From: Ottowia massiliensis
GTDB lineage: Bacteria > Pseudomonadota > Gammaproteobacteria > Burkholderiales > Burkholderiaceae_C
NCBI RefSeq assembly: GCF_900240305.1
Contig: NZ_LT964854.1
Span: forward strand, 930,001 to 994,000
DNA: 64,000 bases
Direction of reading: 5' to 3'
Part shown: positions 8,635 to 18,122 of the stretch, piece by piece
Position numbering within the stretch: the stretch's first letter is position 1
Layout of the letters: each line of letters opens with the position of its first letter
Notes under the pieces: generated by a model
What the model was told of the DNA's origin: nothing
The model's input: the letters and a program-made list of their open reading frames with translations, nothing else
The model's database searches: none
Program-made: the position numbers and the translations under genes

Positions 8635-9492
8635 ATGCACTCGCTACACGACCTGCCCGCGCCAGCCAAGCTCAATTTGTTTTTGCACGTCACGGGCCGC
8701 CGCCCTGACGGCTATCACTTGCTGCAATCGGCCTTCGCGCTCATCGACTGGTGCGACACCCTGCACATCGAGCGGCGCGCCGGTGGCCGCCTGAGCCGCG
8801 AAGACCTTGGCGCGCCGCTGCCTGCCGATGACCTGACGCTGCGCGCCGCCCGCGCCCTGCAAGCGGCCACCGGCTGCACGCAAGGCGCGCACATCGCCAT
8901 TGAAAAGCGCATTCCCGCGCAAGCGGGCATGGGCGGCGGCTCTTCAGACGCCGCCACGGCGCTGCTGGCGCTCAACCGCCTTTGGCAACTGGGGCTGGAT
9001 GGCGCGGCGCTGGCGCACATCGGCCTGCAACTGGGCGCGGACGTGCCGTTCTTCCTCTTTGGCCGCCACGCCTGGGCCGAAGGCGTGGGCGAAAAACTGC
9101 AGGCCATTCACCTGCCGCCCACGCGCTTTGTGGTGCTCAAGCCGCCTGCCGGCCTGGATACCGCGCAAATTTTTCGCTCGCCTGAGCTGCGGCGCAATAC
9201 GAAACCTGCTATAGTCCGCGCTTTCGCTGCAAGCCCGCTTGCCTTTGGCAAAAACGATTTGCAGCCAGTGGCCGAGCGGCTCAATCCGCAAGTCACCCAA
9301 GGCATTCAACTGCTGCAATCTGCGGGTCTGAATGCGCGGATGACAGGCTCTGGCAGCGCTGTTTTTGCGCCGCTTCATCAGGAGCGGCAAAGCGGCCTAA
9401 TCACGCCGCCGCAAGGCTGGCTGATGAAGGAATGCAGCAGTCTTGCCGCCCACCCGCTGGCCGGATGGGCGGCAGGCAAGATTTCAGGGTGA
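8635..9492 (+). CDS. ispE: 4-diphosphocytidyl-2-C-methyl-D-erythritol kinase
   Basis: A 285-residue GHMP kinase that phosphorylates CDP-methylerythritol in the MEP isoprenoid pathway. The N-terminal PAPAKLNLFLHVTGRRPDGY is typical of IspE, the glycine-rich ATP motif is PAQAGMGGGSSDAA at about residue 95, and the C-terminal MTGSGSAVFAP motif is present. Start 8635 gives the standard N terminus. It leads a plus-strand group ispE, tRNA-Gln, prs, rplY; the tRNA begins 22 bp after its stop codon. Confidence 0.97.
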   Translation: MHSLHDLPAPAKLNLFLHVTGRRPDGYHLLQSAFALIDWCDTLHIERRAGGRLSREDLGAPLPADDLTLRAARALQAATGCTQGAHIAIEKRIPAQAGMGGGSSDAATALLALNRLWQLGLDGAALAHIGLQLGADVPFFLFGRHAWAEGVGEKLQAIHLPPTRFVVLKPPAGLDTAQIFRSPELRRNTKPAIVRAFAASPLAFGKNDLQPVAERLNPQVTQGIQLLQSAGLNARMTGSGSAVFAPLHQERQSGLITPPQGWLMKECSSLAAHPLAGWAAGKISG

Positions 9493-9514
9493 TTCATTGC
9501 GAATCATCCCGCGC

Positions 9515-9591
9515 AGGGGAGTCGCCAAGTTGGTTAAGGCATCGGATTTTGATTCCGACATGCGAGGGTTCGAGTCCTTCCTCCCCTGCCA
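9515..9591 (+). tRNA. tRNA-Gln (UUG)
   Basis: A 77-nt cloverleaf. The acceptor stem AGGGGAG pairs with CTCCCCT, followed by discriminator G and an encoded CCA. The anticodon stem-loop is TCGGA-TTTTGAT-TCCGA, giving anticodon TTG. The T arm contains GGTTCGAGTCC. It sits between ispE and prs, a familiar place for tRNA-Gln in Burkholderiales. Confidence 0.96.
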
Positions 9592-9657
9592 AACATTCTG
9601 GGTAAGCGCCATGCTGCGCGGCGCGCCATACAAGTCCCACTGATCCTGCGCCAGCTT

Positions 9658-10635
9658 ATGCAGCCTTCCACATCCAACGAATTTCTGGTTTTCGCCGGAA
9701 ACGCAAACCCCGCGCTGGCGCAGGAAATCGCCAGCAACCTCCGCATCAACCTGGGCGCAGCCGCCGTTGGCCGCTTCTCCGACGGGGAAGTCACGGTCGA
9801 AATCAAGCAAAACATTCGCGGACGCCACGTCTTTGTCGTGCAGCCCACTTGCGCGCCCACCAATGAAAACCTGGTGGAGCTTTTGATCATGGTGGACGCG
9901 CTCAAGCGCGCGTCAGCCGAAAGCATCACCGCCGTCATCCCCTACTTCGGCTACGCGCGGCAAGACCGCCGCCCGCGCTCCACGCGCGTGCCCATTTCCG
10001 CCAAGGTGGTGGCCAATCTGCTGCAAACCGTCGGCGTGGCCAGCGTGCTCACGATGGACCTGCACGCGGACCAGATCCAGGGTTTTTTCGACATTCCGGT
10101 GGACAACATCTACGCCTCGCCCGTGCTGCTGGGCGACTTGCGCCAGAAGAACTACACCGATTTGCTGGTCGTCAGCCCTGACGTGGGCGGCGTGGTGCGC
10201 GCCCGTGCGCTGGCCAAGCAGCTGGGCTGCGATCTGGCCATCATCGACAAGCGCCGCCCCAAAGCCAATGTGAGCGAAGTCATGCACATCATCGGCGACA
10301 TCGACGGGCGCAACTGCGTCATCATGGACGACATGATCGACACCGCTGGCACGCTCGTCAAAGCCGCCGAAGTGCTCAAGGAGCGCGGCGCGAAAAAGGT
10401 TTACGCCTACTGCACGCACCCCATTTTTTCCGGCCCTGCCATTGACCGCATCGCCAACGGCACGGCGCTGGATGAAGTGGTCGTCACCAACACCATCCCC
10501 CTTTCCGGCGCTGCCACGCAGTGCCACAAGATTCGCCAGCTCTCGGTCGCGCCGCTGTTTGCGCAGACCATGCAGCGCATTGCGCGCGGCGAATCGGTCA
10601 TGAGTCTGTTTCTGGAGCAGGACGGCCTGTTCTGA
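9658..10635 (+). CDS. prs: Ribose-phosphate pyrophosphokinase
   Basis: A 325-residue class I PRPP synthase making phosphoribosyl pyrophosphate from ribose 5-phosphate and ATP for purine, pyrimidine, His and Trp synthesis. Seen in the sequence: the DLHADQIQGFFDIPVDN segment, the flexible-loop region VVSPDVGGVVRARALAKQ and the PRPP-binding motif IMDDMIDTAGTLVKAA. Length is normal. It begins 66 bp after tRNA-Gln and ends at a hairpin terminator that separates it from rplY. Confidence 0.97.
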   Translation: MQPSTSNEFLVFAGNANPALAQEIASNLRINLGAAAVGRFSDGEVTVEIKQNIRGRHVFVVQPTCAPTNENLVELLIMVDALKRASAESITAVIPYFGYARQDRRPRSTRVPISAKVVANLLQTVGVASVLTMDLHADQIQGFFDIPVDNIYASPVLLGDLRQKNYTDLLVVSPDVGGVVRARALAKQLGCDLAIIDKRRPKANVSEVMHIIGDIDGRNCVIMDDMIDTAGTLVKAAEVLKERGAKKVYAYCTHPIFSGPAIDRIANGTALDEVVVTNTIPLSGAATQCHKIRQLSVAPLFAQTMQRIARGESVMSLFLEQDGLF

Positions 10636-10654
10636 TTCTGGAGACGGCCAGGCG

Positions 10655-10688
10655 GGCCTGCACGGCATCAGCGTGCGGGCCTTTTTTC
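10655..10688 (+). terminator. Hairpin with U tract between prs and rplY
   Basis: GGCCTGCACG, loop GCATCAG, then CGTGCGGGCC followed by TTTTTT. It lies 20 bp past the prs stop and 46 bp before rplY, so it either ends prs transcription or sets the level of read-through into rplY. Confidence 0.8.
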
Positions 10689-10733
10689 ATCAGAACCGGG
10701 CTGGTCGCGGCACGGTTCAAACAGGAGTCACAC

Positions 10734-11354
10734 ATGAAATTTGTCGCTTTTGAGCGATCCACGCAAGGCACGGGTGCGAGCCGCCGCCTGCGCAACGCTG
10801 GCAAGGTGCCGGGCATTGTTTACGGCGGCGAAGCCCAGCCGCAAATGATCGAGCTGGACCACAACGCGCTGTGGCAAGCCGTCAAAAAGGAAGCCTTCCA
10901 CGCCTCCGTGCTGGAAATGGAGCTGAACGGCCAAACCAGCAAAGTGCTGCTGCGCGATCTGCAAATGCACCCCGTGCGCCAGCAAATCCTGCACGTTGAT
11001 TTCCAGCGCGTGTCGGCCAAGACGCGCCTGCACACCAAAGTGCCGCTGCACTACAAGGGCGAAGAAGAATCGCCCGCCGTCAAGCTGGGCAAGGCGCTGA
11101 TCAGCCCCGTGCTGACCGAAATCGAAATCTCGTGCCTGCCCGCTGATCTGCCTGAAGCCATCGAGGTCGATCTGTCCAAGCTGGAAATCGGCGCTACCTT
11201 GCACCTGAGCGATGTGGCTCTGCCCAAGGGCGTCAAGCCTGTTCTGCATGGCAAGAATGATCCCGTGCTGGTCACGGTGGTCATGCCTGCGGCAAGCAGT
11301 GAAAGCGAAGACGAGGCGCCAGCGCCAGCGGCTGATCAGCCAGCCGCCGAATAA
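10734..11354 (+). CDS. rplY: 50S ribosomal protein L25, long (TL5/CTC) form
   Basis: A 206-residue L25/TL5/CTC protein that binds 5S rRNA. The N-terminal L25 domain begins MKFVAFERSTQGTGASRRLR and includes GIVYGG. The C-terminal beta domain of the long form follows (IEIEISCLPADLPEAIEVDL), ending in an acidic/Ala tail. Start 10734 is preceded by ACAGGAGT. It follows prs; the pth gene that often comes next in betaproteobacteria is absent. Confidence 0.95.
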   Translation: MKFVAFERSTQGTGASRRLRNAGKVPGIVYGGEAQPQMIELDHNALWQAVKKEAFHASVLEMELNGQTSKVLLRDLQMHPVRQQILHVDFQRVSAKTRLHTKVPLHYKGEEESPAVKLGKALISPVLTEIEISCLPADLPEAIEVDLSKLEIGATLHLSDVALPKGVKPVLHGKNDPVLVTVVMPAASSESEDEAPAPAADQPAAE

Positions 11355-11501
11355 GGCCGCCAGTCCGGAGCCAGAGCGTGGGCAGCGCGGCCAGGGCCGC
11401 GCCAGGCGCAAGCCACGGCAACTCGCCACAAACCGCCATTTACGTGGCGGTCCCTCCAGACTCCGCTGCTTTTCCTCTTCGGCTTTGCCCGCCGGGGCCA
11501 C

Positions 11502-11537
11502 AAAAGCCTGCCAAGAACACTTGGCAGGCTTTTTTTG
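11502..11537 (+). terminator. Strong rho-independent terminator after rplY
   Basis: AAAGCCTGCCAAG, loop AACA, then CTTGGCAGGC followed by seven T. It is a near-perfect stem about 150 bp past the rplY stop codon. Confidence 0.88.
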
Positions 11538-11974
11538 TGCCTTGGCCAGCTAAAAAACTGTTCACTATCTGCAAGTGGTCAGCAAGGTCCGCCTGCGGGC
11601 TTTTGTCCCATGCGGCCAGAGCATGAACAGGCTTTCAAAGGCCAGATGCACAGCTGCTGGCTGAAATGGCCCGCTGCCAGCTGGCCGCGTCCATGGTCTC
11701 GCACGACGTGACGGAAGCTGTCGCCTGTCCGGCACCGCCATCAGCATGGTCAGCCAGCCTCGCGTCCGCCTTGCCTGCCGATGGCGGTGCACCTCCGCCC
11801 CGTCTTCCGCCAGCGCGCGCTGCTGAAGGCAAGCTGAAAAAGGGCTGCCGCGCCGCTTCGCCTGCCAGCGCGGCTTCATGGCGCATTCACGGGCCGATGC
11901 GCGTGAGCCAATGACGCCCGGCGTCTGATTGCAGCCGGCCCGCGCCGGGGCGGGCAAGCCTGCACCGTCAAGAT

Positions 11975-12065
11975 GAATCAAAACAGGAGCAAATTCAAAG
12001 GGGCATAAATATCATTCTGCGCAATATCCACTAGGACATCGCGCTATGGATAAAGGAGCTAAAAA
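11975..12065 (+). repeat. Dispersed intergenic repeat, plus orientation
   Basis: One of the clearest copies: it begins ATCAAAACAGGAGCAAATTC and contains TCCACTAGGACATCGCGCTAT, then GGATAAAGGAGCTAAAAA. It lies 150 bp past the end of the giant AAA+ gene. Confidence 0.9.
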
Positions 12066-12216
12066 GCCATTCTCCGCCGCACATGATCTCGCCTGAAATG
12101 CAGCCCGCTCCGCAAAGCGGGGGCTGCCCGCGCGGGCGGCGGTGGCATCCATGCGCTTGCGGCATGCCGCTTGGCCCATGAGCCATTTCACGCGCAGGGA
12201 TTTTTCGTTTCGCCGT

Positions 12217-15200
12217 TCATGAGCTTCGTGGCTCGTGTTCCTTTTGCTCCAGCTTGCGCAGCTCTTTTTCCACTTGTTCGATTTGCGCGTGTGTCTGCGC
12301 CCGTGTTGGCGCGTCGTGGCCCAGGCGCGCTTCGATGCCGCGCACCAGCGGCATGATGAGCTGGCGGTAGGTGACGGAAAGCGACAGCAGCGCTTCGACC
12401 ATGCGCTTTTCCTGGGCGCGGTCGCTGTGCTGGGCCAGATCGGCGGCGGCGCCCTGCAAGGCCTTGAGGGCGGCTGCCGTGGCGGACAGGGTGTCTTGCA
12501 GCTGGCGCTGGGTGGCCGCGTCGCCTTCCTTGATGCTGCGGGCCAGCGCGGTCAGGGGCCGTGCCAGGAGCATGTGGCCTTGCGTGAGCTGGCGGGCGAG
12601 TTTCTCGGCGGTTTTTTCGGGGTTGAGGGCTTCGAGGCTGCGTGAAATATCGAGCAGGCCGCGCGTGATGCGGATGGCGGGGTCGTCATCGGCGCCGCCC
12701 ATCTGGCGCTGGCGGCGGAATTCGGCCTGCACTTGCTGCCAGCGGGCGGTTTCTGCTTCAGTGGCCTGGCCGGTGAGCTGGGCGAGCTGGAGCAGGTTTT
12801 CTTCCGCGCCGCTGGTGAGGGTCTGGGCTTCGGCGCGGTAGTGGTCGCGCAGCAGATCGCCGATTTCCTGCGGTGTCATCAGCGGGGTGACTTGCGGGGC
12901 CAGGCGCGCCATGTTGCGGTAGCTGCCTTGCAGCCGGAAGGGGGGCGACTGGCGGTAGCGGTCGTCTTGCGCGGCGGACTGGATGTAGGCCTGATTGACC
13001 TTGAGCAGCACGTCGCGCACGCTCATCAGGCGCACCAGCAGGTTGCGGATTTCTTCCAGTTCGGCGGCGCTGTAGGGGTGGGCCAGGCGGGCGGCGTCCA
13101 CGGTCTCGCCCTGGGCCATGCGAACGAGCAGCTGCACGTCTTGCGGCTCGCGGCTGGCCAGCGGCTGGGTGACGGGGTGGCTGGTGAGGCTGTTTTCGAT
13201 GTAGGAAAGGGCAAACGCTTCTTCGCGGCCCGTGAGCACGTCGCCCAGGTTGTAGATGTCGGCGCGGTTGGCGAGCATGTCGGGGATGCGGAAGACTTCG
13301 CCCGATTCGGTGTAGGGGTTGCCGGCCATGACGATGGCAAAGCGCTTGCCGCGCATGTCCCAGGTGCGGCTTTGGCCCTGCCATACGCCTTCGATGCGGC
13401 GGGTGCTGTCGGCCAGGGCGATGAACTTTTGCAGGAATTCGGGGTGGGTGTGCTGGATGTCGTCCAGATACAGCATGACGTTGCTGCCCATCGCCAGGCC
13501 GAGGTTGAGCTTTTCCAGCTCCTGGCGCGCGGCGCTGTTGGGGGCGGCGGCGGGGTCGATGCTGGTCACGCCGTGGCCCAGCGCCGGGCAGTTGATGCGC
13601 ACGAACACCAGCCCCAGCCGCTGGGCCACGTATTCCATGAGCGTGGTTTTGCCGTAGCCGGGCGGGGAGATGAGCAGCAGCAGCCCGCTGCGGTCGCTGC
13701 GGCTGGCTTCGCCCGCCGCGCCGATTTGCCGCGCAAGGTTGGCGCCGATGAGCGGCAGATACACCTCGTCAATGAGCCGGTTGCGCACGAAGGTGGTGAG
13801 GGGCTGGGCCTGAAACTGCGCCAGGTGCAGGCGGGCGCGCTCTTGCTCCAGCAGCTCGTGCCGCAGGGTCTGGAAGGCGTGAAAGCCGGGCAGCACGCGC
13901 TCGCGGTGGCGGCGCACGCGCTGCCAGAAGTCATTGAGATCCAGCGCCAGCGCGCCGTTCGTGATGCGCGGGTGCTCGCTGCGCAGGCCGGTGACGGTGG
14001 CGGTGAGAGCGGCATTGACGCGGCGGCGCGCGGCGGCGCACGCCAGGCAGGTGGCGGCGTCTTCCACGCTGTCCGGGCGTGCGGCGCTGTCTTTGCCCTG
14101 GGCTTGCGCGAAGGCACTGGCCCACTGGCGGGCGATGCGCCACTTCTCCAGCGCAGCGGCGGCGGCCAGGTCGCGCTGCCAGGCCGCCAGCTGGCCGCCG
14201 CTGTCCAGCGAGCGCTCCAGCGCGGCAGCCAAGTCCTGCCCGCTGCCGCTGGCGGCCCAGGTCAGGCCCCCTTCGGCTTCGCCTTGCGCCAGCTCGCGCG
14301 CAAGGTAGGCGGCGGCTTCGCGGCACAGGCTGGCGCGCTCTTGCGCGTCGTCGGCGGGCAGCAGCTCTTGCAGCACATCGGGGTGTTCGGCCGCGAAGGC
14401 TTGCAGCATCAAATCCGCCTCTGCCGCAAGCGCATCAACGCTTTGGCGCTCTGAAAACAGTAGCGCAATGCCTTGCGCGGCGCGCGCGCGCCGGGCCAGC
14501 GATTCGCGCGCTTCGTCGCGCAGGCCGTTTTCCCACATCAGCAGGGCCAGCGCGCGGGCCGCGCCGCTGTAGATAAGCAGCCCGGCGGCGGCCTGCATGG
14601 GGGCAAGGGCGCGCACGATGGCCAGCGCGTCATCGTCATGAATGCCGCGCTGGTAGCCCTCCTGGTAGCGGGCGGCGGCAAAGCGGCGCAGCGGCTCCAG
14701 CAGGGCAGCGGGGGCGGCCGCTTCGCCGTTTTCAGCGGATTCAGCAGGGGCGGCAGGGTCGGCAAGGTCAGATTCGGCGAGCGCGGCCAGCAGCGCGTCC
14801 CAGCCGGGTTCGGCCTGGCCGGCCTGCACGGCGTCCAGCCACTGGGCGGCCAGCCATTCGGCGCGGGCCAGTTGCGGCGTTTCAGACGCCAGCGGCTGGT
14901 TCCAGAAAGGGCGCAGCGCCAGCAGGCGCTCGTCTCGCGCGGGGGCCAGGTAGTCGGTGCCGGTGATCTGCCAGGCCAGCGCGGGCTGGCCGCCTTCTTC
15001 ATGCGCCACCAGCGTCAGGTCGATGGGCTGGCGATTGACGGTAAAGACGTGCTGGCCCAGGCGGATGCCGCCCGCGCCCCCTGCGGCGTCTTCAGCGGCC
15101 AGGTCGCGCTGGTCGCGCACGGCGCGCATGGCCTGCTCTTGCGCGGCCTTCAGGCGCGTGGCCAGGTCATCGGCCGCCACGGCCGCGCCCAGGCGGCGCA

Positions 15201-17778
15201 ACTCGGCCACCTGCTCGCGCAGCTTGGCCAGCAGGGGGTCGGCGGCAAAGTAGCTGTGCACTTGCGCCATGTCGGCAAAGCTGGCCACGCGGCGCGGCAC
15301 GCCGTCCAGAATGCGGCCCGCCGCGTCGGCCAGGGCCTTGGCGCGGCGCTGGCGCGCGTCCAGCAGGCTCTGGCGGCGCGCGCCCAGGGCTTCGTAAACG
15401 GCTTCGCGCTGGGCGGCAATGTCGGCCAGAAAGTCTTCCTGCTCGGCAAAGCGCGCCTCGATGTCTTCCAGCTGCGCCAGCAGGCGGGTGAGCGCCTCGT
15501 CGCATTTTTCGGGCGTGTCGGCCAGCTCCAGCGCGTTTTCCACGGCCTGGCCGAACAGTTTGAACTGCGCGCCAAATTCGGCCCGCTGCTCGCCTGCGCC
15601 CAGCGTGCGGCGGCGCTGGCGGGCCTCGGCGCGCAGACGGTTGATGTCGGCATACAGCCGCGCAATGCGGTCCAGGATGGCGGTGCGCTGCACGGCGTCG
15701 CCGCCCGGCAGCAGGCCGATTTGCTCGCTCAGCAAGTCCAGCCCGGCCGCTTGCGCGTCCAGCCCGGCCAGCATGTCGCCCACTTGCGTGGCGCTGCCCG
15801 CCTGCGGCAGCTGCTGGGTCAGTTGCGCCAGCGCCTGCTCTTGCGCGGCAAAGGCTTTTTCGCCGCCCAGAAATTGCAGGGCGCGCTCGCCCACGCGCTG
15901 CTGCTCGGCGGCCAGCTGCTGCGCCATGCCGTCGATGCGCGGCACATCGGCATAGCGCAATTCGCGCAGCGCATGCATCTCGCCCTGGCGCTGGCGCAGC
16001 TGCTCCAGCGCGTGCACGAAATCGGCGGGCTGGCGCCACATCTGCGCGGCCAGCTCGCCCAGCAGCTCGCGCGTTTTCGATTCGGCGGCGTCCAGTGCGC
16101 GCGCCGTGCTGGCGCGGATGGCCTCCACTTTCTCGAACTCGGCCAGCGTGGCCTGCGCCGTTTGCTCGATGGCGTGCAGGTCTTGCGCGGCTTGGCCGGC
16201 CTCTGGCGCGTCCAGCCAGAAGTAGGCATCGCGCGCGCGCTGGCACTGGCGGATGAGGTCTTCATACGCCGTGCGCGTGGGCGCTTGCTCGCGCACCGCG
16301 CGGGCAATGCCGTTCAGGTCGGAAATGCCGCGCACCAAATCGGCATTGCCCACGCGGCCATAAAAGCCCGTGCCGTGCCGCCCCGGCTGGCGGCTGGCGT
16401 ATTCCTCCGTGGCAAAAGGCGTTTGCCACAGCTGCATGGGGTGTATGCGCGTGGCCTCGCCTTGCGTGGCCTGAAAAACCAGCACCCGCCCGTCATAAAA
16501 CCGGGCAAAACCGTTGGCCATAATCGGCGCGGCCAGCCGCTTTTCAATCAGGTTGTATGTAAACAGGGCGTAATGCGGAATATCCAGATGCGAAATATCG
16601 GAGTGGCCCTGGCCTGATTTTCCGTTATGGGGCGTGCTGCCGTAAAAGATATACGCCACATCTTCGCCATTGGGCGAGCGCAACATGCGGGCAAAACGCA
16701 AATTGGCCGCCGTTTCGGCCGGCAAATCAAACTGCTTGTATTCGCCTGATTGCAAATAATAGCCGCCCGGAAAGATAATGCCGTGGTCTTCGGGCAATTG
16801 CACGCAGGAAGCGCCGATGGCATCAATGCGCACCACCTGCTGCGTGCGCTGGTTGTAAACCAGATAGCGCACCGTGCTTTCACGGTACGGGCGTATGCGC
16901 AGCAAAATCAGCCGGCCCAGTTTCGCGTAGGCAATTTCGGCATCGCCCAGCGCCTGGCTGGCGTCTTCCACCGGCTCGCTGTAAATGCCCAGGCCCGATT
17001 CGGTATTGTTTTCCACCTTCACGGTCAAATCGCCGCCCGTGGTTTCAACAAAAACCGTGTCCAGAATATTGATGTGCGGATGCCGCCCGCTCACGTGCTG
17101 CTCGCGCGTGACGGCCGTCCATTCAAAATCATGGCTGGCGGGCAGGGCAATATCGCGCTCGCCGCGGTTGTCCACATAAGTCAGGCTGCCGTCGGATTCA
17201 TAGCGCCAGCGGAATACGCGAATATCCTGGTTTTGCTGCCCGATTTGAAATGAAGCCAGCACATATTCTTGCGTGTGCGTGAGCTGCCGCAGCGTGGCAT
17301 GTTTGTAATAGGTATACAGCTCGCGGAAATCGGCCACAAAGCGCGCGTCTTGCAAAAAGCTACCCTCAATGGGCAGGGCGATCAGCTCGTCGCTTTCCGC
17401 CTCGCCCTCGGTGTGCGCCAGCTCGTAGAGCGCGAACACGTCGCCCACGCCCGTTTCCTGCCGCAAGCCCATGAACACGTTGAAGCCAAACAGCAGCTTG
17501 CCGGGGCCGATGCGCACCATGTCGCGCGCCACGCAGTTGTGCTCGGTGCGCGCGCGCGTGCGCAGCACCAGGCGCTGCTCGGTCTGCCCGAATTGCGCCT
17601 GCCGCCCGGCGTTGAGCGCCAGCGCCTTGTCCAGCAGCGCACCGCCTTGCGCTTGCAGGCGCTTTTTCAGCAGCTCATAGCTGCTGCTGGCGGCCACGGC
17701 GGCATCCACGGCATCTACGGCGGCGGCTTCGGGGTTTTCGGCGGCGCGTTCGGCGTTGCGTTCTTCAGGGGCATTCAT
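12217..17778 (-). CDS. Giant AAA+ protein ('DNA repair ATPase' family), 1853 residues
   Basis: The largest gene in the window. The N-terminal ~480 residues form a beta-rich region with recurring segments such as ISHLDIPHYALFTYN and YDGRVLVFQATQGEATRI. Residues about 480-950 are predicted from composition to be long coiled coils (Ala/Gln/Glu/Arg heptads). A mixed region follows, then a MoxR/AAA_5-like ATPase module: Walker A PPGYGKTTL with Lys1377, Walker B VMLYLDDIQH with Asp1439-Asp1440, a sensor-like VMAGNPYTESG and an arginine-rich MLANRADIYNLGD. The C terminus is another coiled coil. Databases give such proteins the name 'DNA repair ATPase'; I know of no experimental proof. It is alone in its transcription unit, with long gaps on both sides. 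Ring-forming remodelling activity is likely from the AAA module; the substrate is unknown. The start at 17778 is the first in a continuously open frame. Confidence 0.85.
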   Translation of the reverse strand: MNAPEERNAERAAENPEAAAVDAVDAAVAASSSYELLKKRLQAQGGALLDKALALNAGRQAQFGQTEQRLVLRTRARTEHNCVARDMVRIGPGKLLFGFNVFMGLRQETGVGDVFALYELAHTEGEAESDELIALPIEGSFLQDARFVADFRELYTYYKHATLRQLTHTQEYVLASFQIGQQNQDIRVFRWRYESDGSLTYVDNRGERDIALPASHDFEWTAVTREQHVSGRHPHINILDTVFVETTGGDLTVKVENNTESGLGIYSEPVEDASQALGDAEIAYAKLGRLILLRIRPYRESTVRYLVYNQRTQQVVRIDAIGASCVQLPEDHGIIFPGGYYLQSGEYKQFDLPAETAANLRFARMLRSPNGEDVAYIFYGSTPHNGKSGQGHSDISHLDIPHYALFTYNLIEKRLAAPIMANGFARFYDGRVLVFQATQGEATRIHPMQLWQTPFATEEYASRQPGRHGTGFYGRVGNADLVRGISDLNGIARAVREQAPTRTAYEDLIRQCQRARDAYFWLDAPEAGQAAQDLHAIEQTAQATLAEFEKVEAIRASTARALDAAESKTRELLGELAAQMWRQPADFVHALEQLRQRQGEMHALRELRYADVPRIDGMAQQLAAEQQRVGERALQFLGGEKAFAAQEQALAQLTQQLPQAGSATQVGDMLAGLDAQAAGLDLLSEQIGLLPGGDAVQRTAILDRIARLYADINRLRAEARQRRRTLGAGEQRAEFGAQFKLFGQAVENALELADTPEKCDEALTRLLAQLEDIEARFAEQEDFLADIAAQREAVYEALGARRQSLLDARQRRAKALADAAGRILDGVPRRVASFADMAQVHSYFAADPLLAKLREQVAELRRLGAAVAADDLATRLKAAQEQAMRAVRDQRDLAAEDAAGGAGGIRLGQHVFTVNRQPIDLTLVAHEEGGQPALAWQITGTDYLAPARDERLLALRPFWNQPLASETPQLARAEWLAAQWLDAVQAGQAEPGWDALLAALAESDLADPAAPAESAENGEAAAPAALLEPLRRFAAARYQEGYQRGIHDDDALAIVRALAPMQAAAGLLIYSGAARALALLMWENGLRDEARESLARRARAAQGIALLFSERQSVDALAAEADLMLQAFAAEHPDVLQELLPADDAQERASLCREAAAYLARELAQGEAEGGLTWAASGSGQDLAAALERSLDSGGQLAAWQRDLAAAAALEKWRIARQWASAFAQAQGKDSAARPDSVEDAATCLACAAARRRVNAALTATVTGLRSEHPRITNGALALDLNDFWQRVRRHRERVLPGFHAFQTLRHELLEQERARLHLAQFQAQPLTTFVRNRLIDEVYLPLIGANLARQIGAAGEASRSDRSGLLLLISPPGYGKTTLMEYVAQRLGLVFVRINCPALGHGVTSIDPAAAPNSAARQELEKLNLGLAMGSNVMLYLDDIQHTHPEFLQKFIALADSTRRIEGVWQGQSRTWDMRGKRFAIVMAGNPYTESGEVFRIPDMLANRADIYNLGDVLTGREEAFALSYIENSLTSHPVTQPLASREPQDVQLLVRMAQGETVDAARLAHPYSAAELEEIRNLLVRLMSVRDVLLKVNQAYIQSAAQDDRYRQSPPFRLQGSYRNMARLAPQVTPLMTPQEIGDLLRDHYRAEAQTLTSGAEENLLQLAQLTGQATEAETARWQQVQAEFRRQRQMGGADDDPAIRITRGLLDISRSLEALNPEKTAEKLARQLTQGHMLLARPLTALARSIKEGDAATQRQLQDTLSATAAALKALQGAAADLAQHSDRAQEKRMVEALLSLSVTYRQLIMPLVRGIEARLGHDAPTRAQTHAQIEQVEKELRKLEQKEHEPRSS

Positions 17779-18122
17779 GAGGGCGGTCCTTGGCGGATCA
17801 GGCGGGCGGGATGGAATGGGAAATGTGGAATGGGAAATGGGAGCGCGCCGCCAGCTCCATGCGGCCAGCAGCCTGGCGGATGCTATCGGAATGAACAGAC
17901 GGAAACAGCGATGAACAGCAGGAAACAGACCGTGTCCGCGATGCGCCGCTTCACGCCCCCAGAGCCTGTTTGCAATCTGACCGTCAGGGGCAGAGGATCA
18001 GCGCGAACGGCAAGGCGCAAACGGATCTCGTGCTTCGGCGAGGATTTGCAACGCCCCAGATCACCCGAGGCTGCGCTTTCCGCACCCAAGGCGAACTTTG
18101 AACGGGCCTTCAGAACCCATGC
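17779..18122. other. Gap between the AAA+ gene and the porin gene, with short tandem repeats
   Basis: 344 bp with no gene. It contains two adjacent direct repeats: GGAATGGGAAATG twice near 17812-17842, and two 20-bp units at 17890-17909 and 17910-17929 (AATGAACAGACGGAAACAGC and GATGAACAGCAGGAAACAGA). This should include the promoter of the AAA+ gene on the minus strand. Confidence 0.55.

Larger units (their letters stand above)
11355..12216. other. 862-bp gap between rplY and the giant AAA+ gene
   Basis: The gap holds the rplY terminator (11502-11537) and one dispersed repeat (11975-12065). The 11560-11970 part is GC-rich and open in several frames, but nothing in any frame resembles a known protein and there is no clear ribosome binding site, so I call no gene. 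It could be the remnant of a decayed gene. Confidence 0.5.

Noticed and set aside
11565..11981. Possible small gene after rplY
   Set aside because: Several frames are open, but none resembles a known protein, none has a good ribosome binding site, and the region looks like decayed or non-coding DNA. pth was expected here but is not recognisable.
14473..16617. Long open frame on the plus strand inside the giant AAA+ gene
   Set aside because: It is the antisense of strongly coding sequence in GC-rich DNA, with no family match and no ribosome binding site. The opposite strand carries the Walker motifs and coherent domains.
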